Shown: one piece after another, positions 1 through 5,336 of the stretch
How positions within the stretch are numbered: the first letter of the stretch is position 1
Layout of the letters: each line of letters starts with the position of its first letter
Assembly (NCBI GenBank): GCA_002385675.1
Contig: DGDY01000091.1
Span: 14,917-21,888 of the forward strand
Source: Anaerolineales bacterium UBA3940
GTDB lineage: Bacteria; Chloroflexota; Anaerolineae; Aggregatilineales; UBA3940
Direction: 5' to 3'
Length of the DNA stretch: 6,972 bases
Position numbers and translations under genes: made by a program
The notes under the pieces: model-generated
Database searches by the model: none
The model's input: the letters and a program-made list of their open reading frames with translations, nothing else
Told to the model about the DNA's origin: nothing

Positions 1-728
1 CGCTGAGCGTCCTGCTCGGCGATCTGCTTGCGCTCGATGGCGTCGGTGAACTCCGGCGAGAAGGAGATATCACGCACCAGGAAGTCGGAGAGGAGGAAGC
101 CCTCGCGCTCGAACTTCTCGCGCAGCGCATCGAAGATTTGCGACTCAAGCTGGGAACGACCACCGCTGTAGATCATTTCTGCGCCATACTCGGAGATCGC
201 GTCACGCACTTCCGAGCGCACCTGCGGTATGATGAAGCCGTCAAGGTAGCTGCCGCGCCAGTTGCGGTGCACCTCGTTGACCTTCGCGCGGTCAATGCGG
301 TAGATGACGGTCACGTCAAGGTTGATAACCTGACCATCCGAGGAAATGGCGCGGACCGGGCTGTGCGGAGTCACGCCCGCCTCCTGCTCGCTCGCCAGCG
401 TGACGCTCTGCTGGCCGACGTCGTAAATGACCACCTGGTCGATGAAGGGCACGACCCAGCGCAGGCCGGGCTCAAGCGGCGTCAGCAGGGAGTCCTCACC
501 CGTGGTGATCTGACGGAACACGACACCGGCCTCGTTGGGCTGGATGAGCACCAGCCCGGCATTCAGCGGTGCCAGCACCAGCACGCCGATCACACCGACA
601 ACGGCGATGATCACGCCGGGCCGGACGCGCCGCCCGCGCTGGCTGTTCACAATCACCAGCCCGATGCCGGCGATGATCGCGATGGCAAAGAGCGTAATAA
701 GAAAGCCGAACACGGCTTTGATTGCCAT
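1..728 (-). CDS. Prohibitin/SPFH-domain membrane protein, C-terminus cut by window edge
   Basis: Band 7/SPFH (stomatin-prohibitin-flotillin) family protein. Such proteins form membrane-anchored oligomeric rings that organise membrane microdomains or modulate membrane proteases; the exact bacterial role varies and cannot be fixed here. The visible 242 residues start with two hydrophobic segments (about 4-28 and 38-55) separated by a basic linker (QRGRRVRPG). The SPFH domain begins near residue 64 (NEAGVVFRQ, EPGLRWVVPFID) and continues through VINLDVTVIYRID (about 135-146) and REKFEREGFLLSDFLVRDI (about 203-221), typical of prohibitin-like proteins. It ends at the window edge in IERKQIAEQDAQ, the start of the usual C-terminal coiled coil. 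The ATG at 728 is chosen because AGGAG (742-738) lies 9 bases upstream and an extended -10 promoter lies further back. It is transcribed divergently from the Lgt-like gene. Family assignment is firm; function is inferred only. Confidence 0.9.
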   Translation of the reverse strand, partial: MAIKAVFGFLITLFAIAIIAGIGLVIVNSQRGRRVRPGVIIAVVGVIGVLVLAPLNAGLVLIQPNEAGVVFRQITTGEDSLLTPLEPGLRWVVPFIDQVVIYDVGQQSVTLASEQEAGVTPHSPVRAISSDGQVINLDVTVIYRIDRAKVNEVHRNWRGSYLDGFIIPQVRSEVRDAISEYGAEMIYSGGRSQLESQIFDALREKFEREGFLLSDFLVRDISFSPEFTDAIERKQIAEQDAQ

Positions 729-737
729 TGACCCTTG

Positions 738-742
738 CTCCT
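738..742 (-). promoter_or_regulatory. Ribosome binding site of the SPFH gene
   Basis: On the minus strand AGGAG, within AGAGGAG, lies 9 bases before the ATG at 728. It decides the start of the SPFH-family gene. Confidence 0.7.
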
Positions 743-781
743 CTTCAGGGGAATGCTCGCTAGAGCCTGTTTGCCGACCCT

Positions 782-790
782 ATTATAGCA
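782..790 (-). promoter_or_regulatory. Extended -10 promoter for the SPFH gene
   Basis: The minus strand reads TGCTATAAT, a perfect -10 hexamer (787-782) with the TG of an extended -10 element one base before it. No good -35 hexamer sits 16-18 bases upstream (GCGCGT at 810-805 for a 17-base spacer), which is acceptable for extended -10 promoters. Transcription would begin near 775, giving a leader of roughly 45 bases before the ATG. The surroundings are GC-rich, so this AT-rich match stands out. Prediction from sequence only. Confidence 0.6.
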
Positions 791-809
791 GCCTGCCTGT
801 ATGCACGCG

Positions 810-826
810 CCCCCAAGATGTGGGGG
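810..826. repeat. Small perfect hairpin, CCCCCA/TGGGGG
   Basis: CCCCCA (810-815) and TGGGGG (821-826) are perfect complements around a 5-base loop. There is no T-tract on either side to make it a clear terminator. It lies just upstream of the SPFH promoter in the divergent intergenic region. Confidence 0.5.
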
Positions 827-873
827 ACTGCAGCCGCTACACCGCCCGGATGACGGACGGGGTGAGGTTAAAC

Positions 874-894
874 GCCGCGACTAAACGTCGCGGC
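874..894. repeat. Perfect 8-bp GC hairpin in the divergent intergenic region
   Basis: GCCGCGAC (874-881) and GTCGCGGC (887-894) are perfect complements around the loop TAAAC. No T-tract follows on either strand, so it is not a standard terminator. It resembles the short palindromic repeats scattered between genes in many GC-rich genomes; whether copies exist elsewhere in this genome cannot be seen from the window. Confidence 0.6.
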
Positions 895-910
895 TCCCTC
901 CCCTCTCCCA

Positions 911-925
911 GCGACCGCAGGTCGC
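911..925. repeat. Perfect 6-bp hairpin GCGACC/GGTCGC
   Basis: GCGACC (911-916) and GGTCGC (920-925) pair around a GCA loop. It lies 16 bases after the 874-894 hairpin and shares the GTCGCG core with it, suggesting both belong to one repeat element. Confidence 0.5.
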
Positions 926-942
926 GACCGGGATGAGGGCTA

Positions 943-972
943 TTGCCCCTCGCCCGCGCGAACTGGTATCAT
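943..972 (+). promoter_or_regulatory. Possible leaderless promoter of the Lgt-like gene
   Basis: TTGCCC (943-948) and TATCAT (967-972) are separated by 18 bases and match the -35 and -10 consensus at 4 and 5 of 6 positions. The likely transcription start falls within a few bases of the ATG at 982, and no Shine-Dalgarno sequence is visible in front of that ATG. A leaderless or very short-leader mRNA would explain both facts. The prediction rests on weak hexamers. Confidence 0.3.
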
Positions 973-981
973 AACTCTGCC

Positions 982-1809
982 ATGTTGCCAGAATACGGCC
1001 AGATCGGGCCGCTGACCTTCCGCACATATACCGTCCTGCTCGACATCGCGGTCCTGCTGGGGCTCGCGCTGCTCGTGTGGCAGGGCCATCGCCGCGACGC
1101 CCGCCCGCTCGCCTGGCTCGATACCGGGCTGGCCGCGCTCGTGGGCGGGATCATCGGCGCGCGGCTGGTACATGCCGCCATCCACTGGGAATACTTCTCA
1201 GAACACCCCATCGAGATCGCCGAGGTGTGGCGCGGCGGGCTGAGCTGGCAGGGCGCGGTCGTCGGCGGGCTGCTGGCGCTGTTCGTGGCGGCCCGGATCA
1301 GCCGCCTGGACTGGCGCGACCTGACCGATGCGGTGGCGCTGGTGCTGCCGTTCGGCGCAATGCTGGCCTACGCGGGCTGCCTGGCCTCCGGGTGCAGCGC
1401 CGGGCGTGAGGTCGCCACGCTGGCCGATTACCCGCCGCTCGTCGCCGCCGAACTGCCTGACATCTATGGGCTGGTCGTGCCCCGGCTGGCGAGCCAGGTT
1501 TACGGCCTCGCGCTGGGCCTCGTGCTGCTGGGGCTGGCCTGGGCGTTGCGCCGCTGGCTCACTGTGCCGGGCCTGCGCCTGTGGCCCGTGCTGGCACTGC
1601 TGGCCTTTGGCGTGTTCGGCATCGGCTTCACACTGGGCAGCGACATCCTGATGCTCGGCAGCCTGCGCCTCGACCAGCTACTCGACCTGCTCGTAGCGGC
1701 GCTCGCCGGGGTAATGGGCGCTGTCGCCGCGTGGATGCCCGCACCGCCCCGGCCCACGCGCCGGGCGGACCTCCTCACCTCGCAGCAAGGAGTGCGTCAT
1801 GCAGATTAA
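982..1809 (+). CDS. Divergent prolipoprotein diacylglyceryl transferase (Lgt)-like membrane protein
   Basis: A 275-residue multi-pass membrane protein of the Lgt family, whose classical members transfer diacylglycerol from phosphatidylglycerol to the lipobox cysteine of prolipoproteins. Family features seen: IGPLTFRTYTVLLD at the N-terminus (Y16 at the place of E. coli Y26), GGIIGARLVH (55-64), EHPIEIAEVWRGGLSW (74-89), LPFGAMLAYAGC (122-133), GR at 141-142, VPRLASQVYG (166-175), and several hydrophobic helices throughout. Length is normal for Lgt (260-300). Odd: aligned from memory to E. coli Lgt, H103 becomes Q90, R143 becomes Y130, N146 becomes C133 and R239 becomes L218, while G154 and R155 are kept as G141 and R142. 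It may be a true but divergent Lgt or a paralogue with another role. The ATG at 982 is preferred over TTG at 943 because the family N-terminus starts there, though no Shine-Dalgarno is visible. It overlaps the nitrilase gene by 11 bases. Confidence 0.75.
   Translation: MLPEYGQIGPLTFRTYTVLLDIAVLLGLALLVWQGHRRDARPLAWLDTGLAALVGGIIGARLVHAAIHWEYFSEHPIEIAEVWRGGLSWQGAVVGGLLALFVAARISRLDWRDLTDAVALVLPFGAMLAYAGCLASGCSAGREVATLADYPPLVAAELPDIYGLVVPRLASQVYGLALGLVLLGLAWALRRWLTVPGLRLWPVLALLAFGVFGIGFTLGSDILMLGSLRLDQLLDLLVAALAGVMGAVAAWMPAPPRPTRRADLLTSQQGVRHAD
1787..1792 (+). promoter_or_regulatory. Ribosome binding site of the nitrilase gene
   Basis: AAGGAG lies 6 bases before the ATG at 1799, inside the 3' end of the Lgt-like gene. 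The overlap suggests translational coupling of the two genes. Confidence 0.7.
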
Positions 1810-2653
1810 GCTCGGCCTCGCCCAGACAGATGCCGTCCTCGGCGATGTGCAGGCCAACCTCGACCGGCATCTGAGCATGATCGAGCAGGCCCGGCAGGCG
1901 GATGTCGACCTGCTCGTCTTCCCCGAACTCTCGCTGACCGGCTACAGCCTGCAAGACCTCGCCTACCGCGTCGCGCTGAACCCGGCGACAAGCCCGGTCT
2001 TCAAGCCGCTTCTGGAAGCCAGCGCTGACCTCGACCTCGTGGTCGGCTTCGTCGAGGAGGACGCCCGCCACCGCTTCTACATCGCGGCGGCCTACCTCAG
2101 CGGCGGCGAGATCGTGCACGTGCATCGCAAAGTCTACCTGCCGACCTACACACTGTTCGAGGAGGGTCGCTTCTTTGCGATGGGCGACACGATACGCGCC
2201 TTCGACACCCGTTTTGGCCGCATCGCCATGCTGATCTGCGAGGACTTCTGGCACGCCAGCCCGCCATATCTCGCCTGGCTGGACGGCGCCGACGTGCTCG
2301 TGCTGATGTCGGCAAGCCCCGGGCGCGGCGTGGACGAAGGCCCGCTACCCGCCAGCGTGCGCTGGGTGGAGCGCGTCACGCAGGCGTACGCGGGGCTGTT
2401 CACGACGTTCGTCGTCCACGCGAACCGGGTCGGCGTGGAGGACGGCGCGATCTTCTACGGGGGCTCGCTGGCTTACAACCCCGACGGCGAACTGCTAGCG
2501 AAGGCCCCGTTCTTCGATGAGCACCTGCTGACCACCACGCTCGACATGGCGCAGATCCGGCGGGCGCGCATCCGCCTGCCGCTGCTGCGAGACGAGCGCC
2601 CGGAGCTGACCGCTCGCACGCTGGCGCGCATCCTCGGCAACCGGACAGAGTGA
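1799..2653 (+). CDS. Nitrilase-superfamily glutaminase, probable amidotransferase subunit of a split NAD synthetase
   Basis: A 284-residue carbon-nitrogen hydrolase. Its likely role is to hydrolyse glutamine and pass ammonia to the NAD synthetase encoded next door. The fold starts with LGLAQTDAVLGDVQANLDR (5-23). The Glu-Lys-Cys triad is complete: E43 in FPELSLTGY (41-49), K111 in HRKVYLPTY (109-117) and C147 in AMLICEDFWH (143-152). LSLTGYSLQDL and YLPTYTLFEEGRFF (113-126) closely resemble the glutaminase half of fused glutamine-dependent NadE. The C-terminus RRARIRLPLLRDERPEL (254-270) also matches the region where the fused protein joins the synthetase half. Start: ATG at 1799 with AAGGAG 6 bases upstream. 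It overlaps the Lgt-like gene by 11 bases and ends 14 bases before the preferred NAD synthetase start. Nitrilase membership is certain from the triad; the NAD-linked role is inferred from residue pattern and adjacency. A stand-alone amidase is the alternative. Confidence 0.88.
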   Translation: MQIKLGLAQTDAVLGDVQANLDRHLSMIEQARQADVDLLVFPELSLTGYSLQDLAYRVALNPATSPVFKPLLEASADLDLVVGFVEEDARHRFYIAAAYLSGGEIVHVHRKVYLPTYTLFEEGRFFAMGDTIRAFDTRFGRIAMLICEDFWHASPPYLAWLDGADVLVLMSASPGRGVDEGPLPASVRWVERVTQAYAGLFTTFVVHANRVGVEDGAIFYGGSLAYNPDGELLAKAPFFDEHLLTTTLDMAQIRRARIRLPLLRDERPELTARTLARILGNRTE

Positions 2654-2658
2654 AAGGA
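2653..2658 (+). promoter_or_regulatory. Ribosome binding site favouring the GTG start at 2668
   Basis: AAAGGA lies 9 bases before GTG at 2668. An earlier in-frame GTG at 2650 has no such site in front of it and would overlap the nitrilase stop, so 2668 is the better start. Confidence 0.6.
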
Positions 2659-2667
2659 CACCCGCGC

Positions 2668-3504
2668 GTGACGACCGACGTTCTGAGCCAGCTCAAGTTG
2701 AATACCGACCTTGCCCGCCGGGTGATCACACTGTTCATCCGCAAGGAGATCACGCGGGTGGGCTTCAAGCGGGCTGTGCTGGGGCTTTCGGGCGGGCTGG
2801 ACTCGGCGCTCGTGGCCTATCTCACGGCGGAAGCCCTTGGCCCGGAGAACGTGCTCGCCATCCGCATGCCGTACAGGACCTCGTCACCGGAGAGCCTTGA
2901 GCACGCGCAGCTTGTCATCGACGCGCTCGGCGTCCGGCATGACACAGTGGATATCACGCCGATGGTCGAGCCGCTGTTCGAGCGCTTCCCGGATATGGAC
3001 GCCTCGCGGCGCGGCAACGTCATGGCTCGCCAGCGCATGATCATCCTGTTCGACCAGTCGGCGGCATGGAACGCGCTGGTGGTCGGCACGAGCAACAAGA
3101 CTGAAACGCTGCTTGGCTACACGACGATCTACGGCGACAACGCCGCCGCCATCCAGCCCATTGCCGACCTGTACAAGGCGCAGGTGCGCCAGCTTGCACG
3201 GGCGGTCGGCGTGCCGGAGGCCATCGTCAATAAGGCCCCCTCGGCGGACCTGTGGCCGGGGCAGACGGATGAGGGCGAACTCGGCTACACCTACGATCAG
3301 GCCGACCAGGTGCTCTACCTGCTCGTCGACCGGCACTACACGCTCGACGACGCGGTCGAGGCGGGCTTCCCGCGCGATCTGGTCGAGCGGGTATGGCGCA
3401 CCGTGCAGCGCAACCAGTTCAAGCGGGAGCTGCCGGTCGTGGCAAAGCTCTCCCGCCGCACCATCGGGCACGACTTCCTCTACCTGCGCGACTGGGGGAC
3501 GTAG
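2668..3504 (+). CDS. nadE: NAD synthetase, synthetase subunit without an attached glutaminase domain
   Basis: Final step of NAD synthesis: ATP-dependent amidation of deamido-NAD (nicotinate adenine dinucleotide) through an adenylated intermediate. The 278-residue protein carries the PP-loop SGGLDS (41-46, in LGLSGGLDSALVAYL), the GTSNKTETLLGYTTIYGD block that binds deamido-NAD and ATP, IQPIADLYKAQVRQLA, and the diagnostic APSADLWPGQTDEGELGY stretch. It ends in the family's basic tail (KRELPVVAKLSRRTIGHDF). Length fits the ammonia-dependent NadE class of about 250-280 residues, not the fused glutamine-dependent class of over 540. The adjacent nitrilase gene probably supplies ammonia, so the pair would act as a two-subunit glutamine-dependent enzyme. 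The start is GTG at 2668, supported by AAAGGA 9 bases upstream; GTG at 2650 would add six residues. Family assignment is firm; the subunit partnership is inferred. Confidence 0.94.
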   Translation: MTTDVLSQLKLNTDLARRVITLFIRKEITRVGFKRAVLGLSGGLDSALVAYLTAEALGPENVLAIRMPYRTSSPESLEHAQLVIDALGVRHDTVDITPMVEPLFERFPDMDASRRGNVMARQRMIILFDQSAAWNALVVGTSNKTETLLGYTTIYGDNAAAIQPIADLYKAQVRQLARAVGVPEAIVNKAPSADLWPGQTDEGELGYTYDQADQVLYLLVDRHYTLDDAVEAGFPRDLVERVWRTVQRNQFKRELPVVAKLSRRTIGHDFLYLRDWGT

Positions 3505-3510
3505 TGATGA

Positions 3511-3611
3511 GTCCACGAATGACACGGATGACACTAATGATTTATTCGTGCCATTCGTGCTATTCGTGGATCAATAATCTTTCATCTGTGCCATTTGTGC
3601 CATCTGTGGAC
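3511..3611. repeat. Three-armed nonamer repeat element with competing inverted repeats
   Basis: The element starts 6 bases after the nadE stop. Arm A (3514-3540) is three nonamers of the type CACGAATGA (CACGAATGA, CACGGATGA, CACTAATGA). Arm B (3542-3568) is three nonamers of the opposite sense (TTATTCGTG, CCATTCGTG, CTATTCGTG). Arm C (3582-3608) is three more (TCATCTGTG, CCATTTGTG, CCATCTGTG). Arms B and C each end in GGA. Arm A can pair with arm B (perfect over TCCACGAAT 3512-3520 and ATTCGTGGA 3562-3570) or with arm C (GTCCAC 3511-3516 and GTGGAC 3606-3611, imperfect between). Base composition is far more AT-rich than the flanking genes, which suggests inserted or independently evolving DNA. 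I recall similar nonamer repeats between genes in unrelated environmental bacteria, but that is memory, not a search result. Confidence 0.75.
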
Positions 3612-3648
3612 TCTCCCACACACGGGGCAAGGCTAAGAGTCGAGTAAG

Positions 3649-3683
3649 AAACGCCCCCGGAGGTCACCGGCGTTTGCAAACGC
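3649..3683. repeat. Overlapping inverted repeats AAACGCC/GGCGTTT/AAACGC
   Basis: AAACGCC (3649-3655) is the perfect complement of GGCGTTT (3669-3675). The same GCGTTT also forms the left half of a perfect 14-base palindrome, GCGTTTGCAAACGC (3670-3683). The two pairings are mutually exclusive in single-stranded form. As DNA, the 14-base palindrome is a good candidate operator because it overlaps the predicted -35 hexamer. Confidence 0.5.
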
Positions 3684-3702
3684 GGGCAATCCGTATTATA
3701 TT
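3674..3702 (+). promoter_or_regulatory. Candidate promoter upstream of glmU
   Basis: TTGCAA (3674-3679) and TATATT (3697-3702) are separated by exactly 17 bases and match the -35 and -10 consensus at 4 and 5 of 6 positions. Transcription would start near 3709, leaving a leader of about 220 bases before glmU. The -35 lies inside the 14-base palindrome at 3670-3683, and the -10 overlaps the left arm of the dyad at 3692-3714. That arrangement suggests a repressor-controlled promoter. No experimental support. Confidence 0.45.
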
Positions 3703-3714
3703 CTGCGTAATACG
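3692..3714. promoter_or_regulatory. 7-bp dyad CGTATTA/TAATACG over the -10 region
   Basis: CGTATTA (3692-3698) and TAATACG (3708-3714) are perfect inverted repeats with a 9-base spacer. They straddle the predicted -10 and transcription start, a usual place for a repressor operator. The binding protein is not identifiable from the sequence. Confidence 0.4.
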
Positions 3715-3728
3715 AGTTAGAATGGTAT

Positions 3729-3753
3729 CGGGCGGTTTCAGCCCGCTATTTTT
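3729..3753 (+). terminator. Weak terminator-like hairpin with T-tract
   Basis: CGGGC (3729-3733) pairs with GCCCG (3741-3745) around the loop GGTTTCA and is followed by CTATTTTT (3746-3753). The stem is only 5 bp, so termination would be partial. It could end transcription from the first gene cluster, or, lying about 20 bases after the predicted start near 3709, attenuate transcription into glmU. Confidence 0.35.
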
Positions 3754-3927
3754 GTAGTATTAACACAACCTTTTACCGCGTGAAAGCATCATCTGACGAA
3801 CCCCCATCTAGTAGTCGCTTAAACCGATCTCCGGTCGCACCGCCGAGCCGAGCGGTTCTGTTCTGCTTGCCCAGAGCTGTCCGCCCGGCTTGTTGTGCTG
3901 CCTGCAAGCAGCCAGAGGGAGGTACCC
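3754..3927 (+). promoter_or_regulatory. Structured leader region before glmU
   Basis: This completes the 423-base gap between nadE and glmU. No open reading frame with a ribosome site is apparent. CTGCTTGC (3863-3870) is the perfect complement of GCAAGCAG (3904-3911), and the CAAGC within the right arm could instead pair with GCTTG at 3888-3892. The right arm ends three bases before the Shine-Dalgarno stretch at 3914-3922, so folding might affect ribosome access. I do not recognise it as a known riboswitch; in particular nothing resembles the glmS ribozyme. Confidence 0.3.
3918..3922 (+). promoter_or_regulatory. Strong ribosome binding site of glmU
   Basis: GGAGG, within AGAGGGAGG (3914-3922), lies 5 bases before ATG at 3928. 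This decides the start against the upstream in-frame GTG at 3895. Confidence 0.8.
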
Positions 3928-5307
3928 ATGTCGCTTGACGTGATCATCCTCGCCGCCGGACAGGGCACCCGGATGAAGTCGAACCTGCCCAAGGTGCTGC
4001 ACCCGCTCGGCGGGCAGCCGCTTGTGCTGTACAGCGTGCAGGCCGCCGAGGCCGCCAGCGGGCGCGCGCCCGTGCTGATCGTCGGGCACGGCGCGGACCA
4101 GGTGCGCGAGGCCGTTGGGGATGCCGCCCGCTACGCCCTCCAGGCCGAGCAGCTGGGCACCGGTCACGCCGTGATGCAGGCCCGCGCGCTGGTGGAAGGC
4201 GCATCCGACCACGTCATCGTGATGTATGCCGACATGCCGCTCCTGACCGCCGACACGCTCCGCGCGCTGTACGAGGCACAGCAGGGCAACAGCGGGCCGA
4301 TCACGATGCTGACGCATGTGACAGACACACCGCGCGGCTTCGGGCGCATCGTGCGTGACCCGGCCAGCGGAAGCGTGCGGGCCATCGTCGAGGAGGCGCA
4401 GGCCACGCCGGAGCAGCTTGCCATCCGCGAGGTGAACGTTGGCGTGTACTGCTTCGATGCCGCGTGGCTGTGGTCGCATCTGGACCGCATTCCGCTCAGC
4501 CCGAAGGGTGAGTACTACCTGACGGACCTCGTCGAGATGGCGGTCACGGAGGGGCATACGATCACCGCCCTGACGACTGAGGACGCCGACGAGGTGCTCG
4601 GCATCAACACGCGGGTGCATCTGGCCGAGGCAGAAGCGGCGCTGCGGCGGCGCGTCAACGAGCGGTTGATGCTCGCCGGTGTGACCATCGTGGACCCGGC
4701 CAGCACGTACATCCACCCCACCGTTGAGATCGGGCAGGACACGGTCATCATGCCGAACACATACGTGTGGGGCCGCACCACCATCGGCGCGAACTGCGTC
4801 ATCGGCCCGAACACGATCATTCAGGACTGCACCATCGGCAACGACTGTGAGGTGCTGGCCTCCGTGCTGGAGCACGCCACGCTGGAGGATCGCGTCGATG
4901 TCGGCCCTTTCGGGCATCTGCGCAAGGGCGCGTACCTGGAGAGCGACGTACACATGGGCAACTTCGGCGAGGTCAAGAACAGCCGCCTGCGCCGGGGCGT
5001 CAAGATGGGGCACTTCAGCTACATCGGTGATGGCGACATCGGCGAGGACACGAACATCGGTGCGGGGACCATCACCTGCAATTACGATGGCGTCCGCAAG
5101 CACAAGACCGTGACCGGCAAGGGCGTGTTCATCGGCAGCGATACGATGCTGGTCGCGCCGGTCACGCTGGGGGATGGTGCCCGTACCGGCGCAGGCTCGG
5201 TCGTGACGCGCGACGTGCCGCCGGGCACACTCGTATATGGAGTACCGGCCCGCGCGCCCGCCCGCGAGCCACAGGAAACGACAGAAGATGAGCGTTCGAC
5301 GAGTTAG
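3928..5307 (+). CDS. glmU: Bifunctional GlmU: glucosamine-1-phosphate acetyltransferase / N-acetylglucosamine-1-phosphate uridyltransferase
   Basis: Makes UDP-GlcNAc, the cytoplasmic precursor for peptidoglycan and surface glycans, by acetylating glucosamine-1-phosphate and then coupling the product to UTP. The 459-residue length is normal for the bifunctional enzyme. The N-terminal pyrophosphorylase domain (about 1-230) has the nucleotide loop LAAGQGTRM (8-16) with PKVLHPLGG, EQLGTGHAV (uracil/GlcNAc site), metal-binding D102 in YADMP, GFGRIVRD, NVGVY (170-174) and GEYYLTDL (194-201). The C-terminal left-handed beta helix (about 250-445) has hexapeptide repeats such as TIGANCVIGPNTII, then HLRKGAYLE, MGHFSYIGD with catalytic-type H362 (E. 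coli H363), and GAGTITCNYDG. Both active sites look intact. The last roughly 15 residues form a charged tail. Start: ATG at 3928 with GGAGG 5 bases upstream. The CBS/CorC gene follows after 29 bases, probably in the same operon. Confidence 0.97.
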   Translation: MSLDVIILAAGQGTRMKSNLPKVLHPLGGQPLVLYSVQAAEAASGRAPVLIVGHGADQVREAVGDAARYALQAEQLGTGHAVMQARALVEGASDHVIVMYADMPLLTADTLRALYEAQQGNSGPITMLTHVTDTPRGFGRIVRDPASGSVRAIVEEAQATPEQLAIREVNVGVYCFDAAWLWSHLDRIPLSPKGEYYLTDLVEMAVTEGHTITALTTEDADEVLGINTRVHLAEAEAALRRRVNERLMLAGVTIVDPASTYIHPTVEIGQDTVIMPNTYVWGRTTIGANCVIGPNTIIQDCTIGNDCEVLASVLEHATLEDRVDVGPFGHLRKGAYLESDVHMGNFGEVKNSRLRRGVKMGHFSYIGDGDIGEDTNIGAGTITCNYDGVRKHKTVTGKGVFIGSDTMLVAPVTLGDGARTGAGSVVTRDVPPGTLVYGVPARAPAREPQETTEDERSTS

Positions 5308-5323
5308 TTTTAAGAGACTAGAC

Positions 5324-5329
5324 AGGAAG
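5324..5329 (+). promoter_or_regulatory. Ribosome binding site of the CNNM/CorC gene
   Basis: AGGAAG lies 7 bases before the GTG at 5337. It supports this GTG as the start in the short glmU-CorC gap. Confidence 0.6.
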
Positions 5330-5336
5330 AACTAAG

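Noticed and set aside
138..731. 197-codon plus-strand open frame opposite the SPFH gene
   Set aside because: The minus-strand frame has a recognisable SPFH domain, ribosome site and promoter; the plus-strand protein has no family features.
535..936. 133-codon plus-strand frame running through the divergent intergenic region
   Set aside because: It covers the SPFH promoter and the hairpins, has no family features and starts inside the antisense of a real gene.
2650..2667. Earlier GTG start for nadE, overlapping the nitrilase stop
   Set aside because: The AAAGGA site at 2653-2658 is correctly spaced for GTG at 2668, and the six extra residues match no family feature.
3511..3611. CRISPR array
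   Set aside because: Units are only 9 bases with no spacers, and the arms are inverted relative to each other.
3505..3927. glmS-type ribozyme or NAD riboswitch before or after these genes
   Set aside because: I could not recognise a conserved core of any known class; only simple inverted repeats are visible.
3808..5103. 431-codon open frame on the minus strand, opposite glmU
   Set aside because: It lies antisense to a strongly conserved gene, its protein is low-complexity and rich in His, Arg, Val and Asp with no recognisable domain, and GC-rich third codon positions routinely open such frames.
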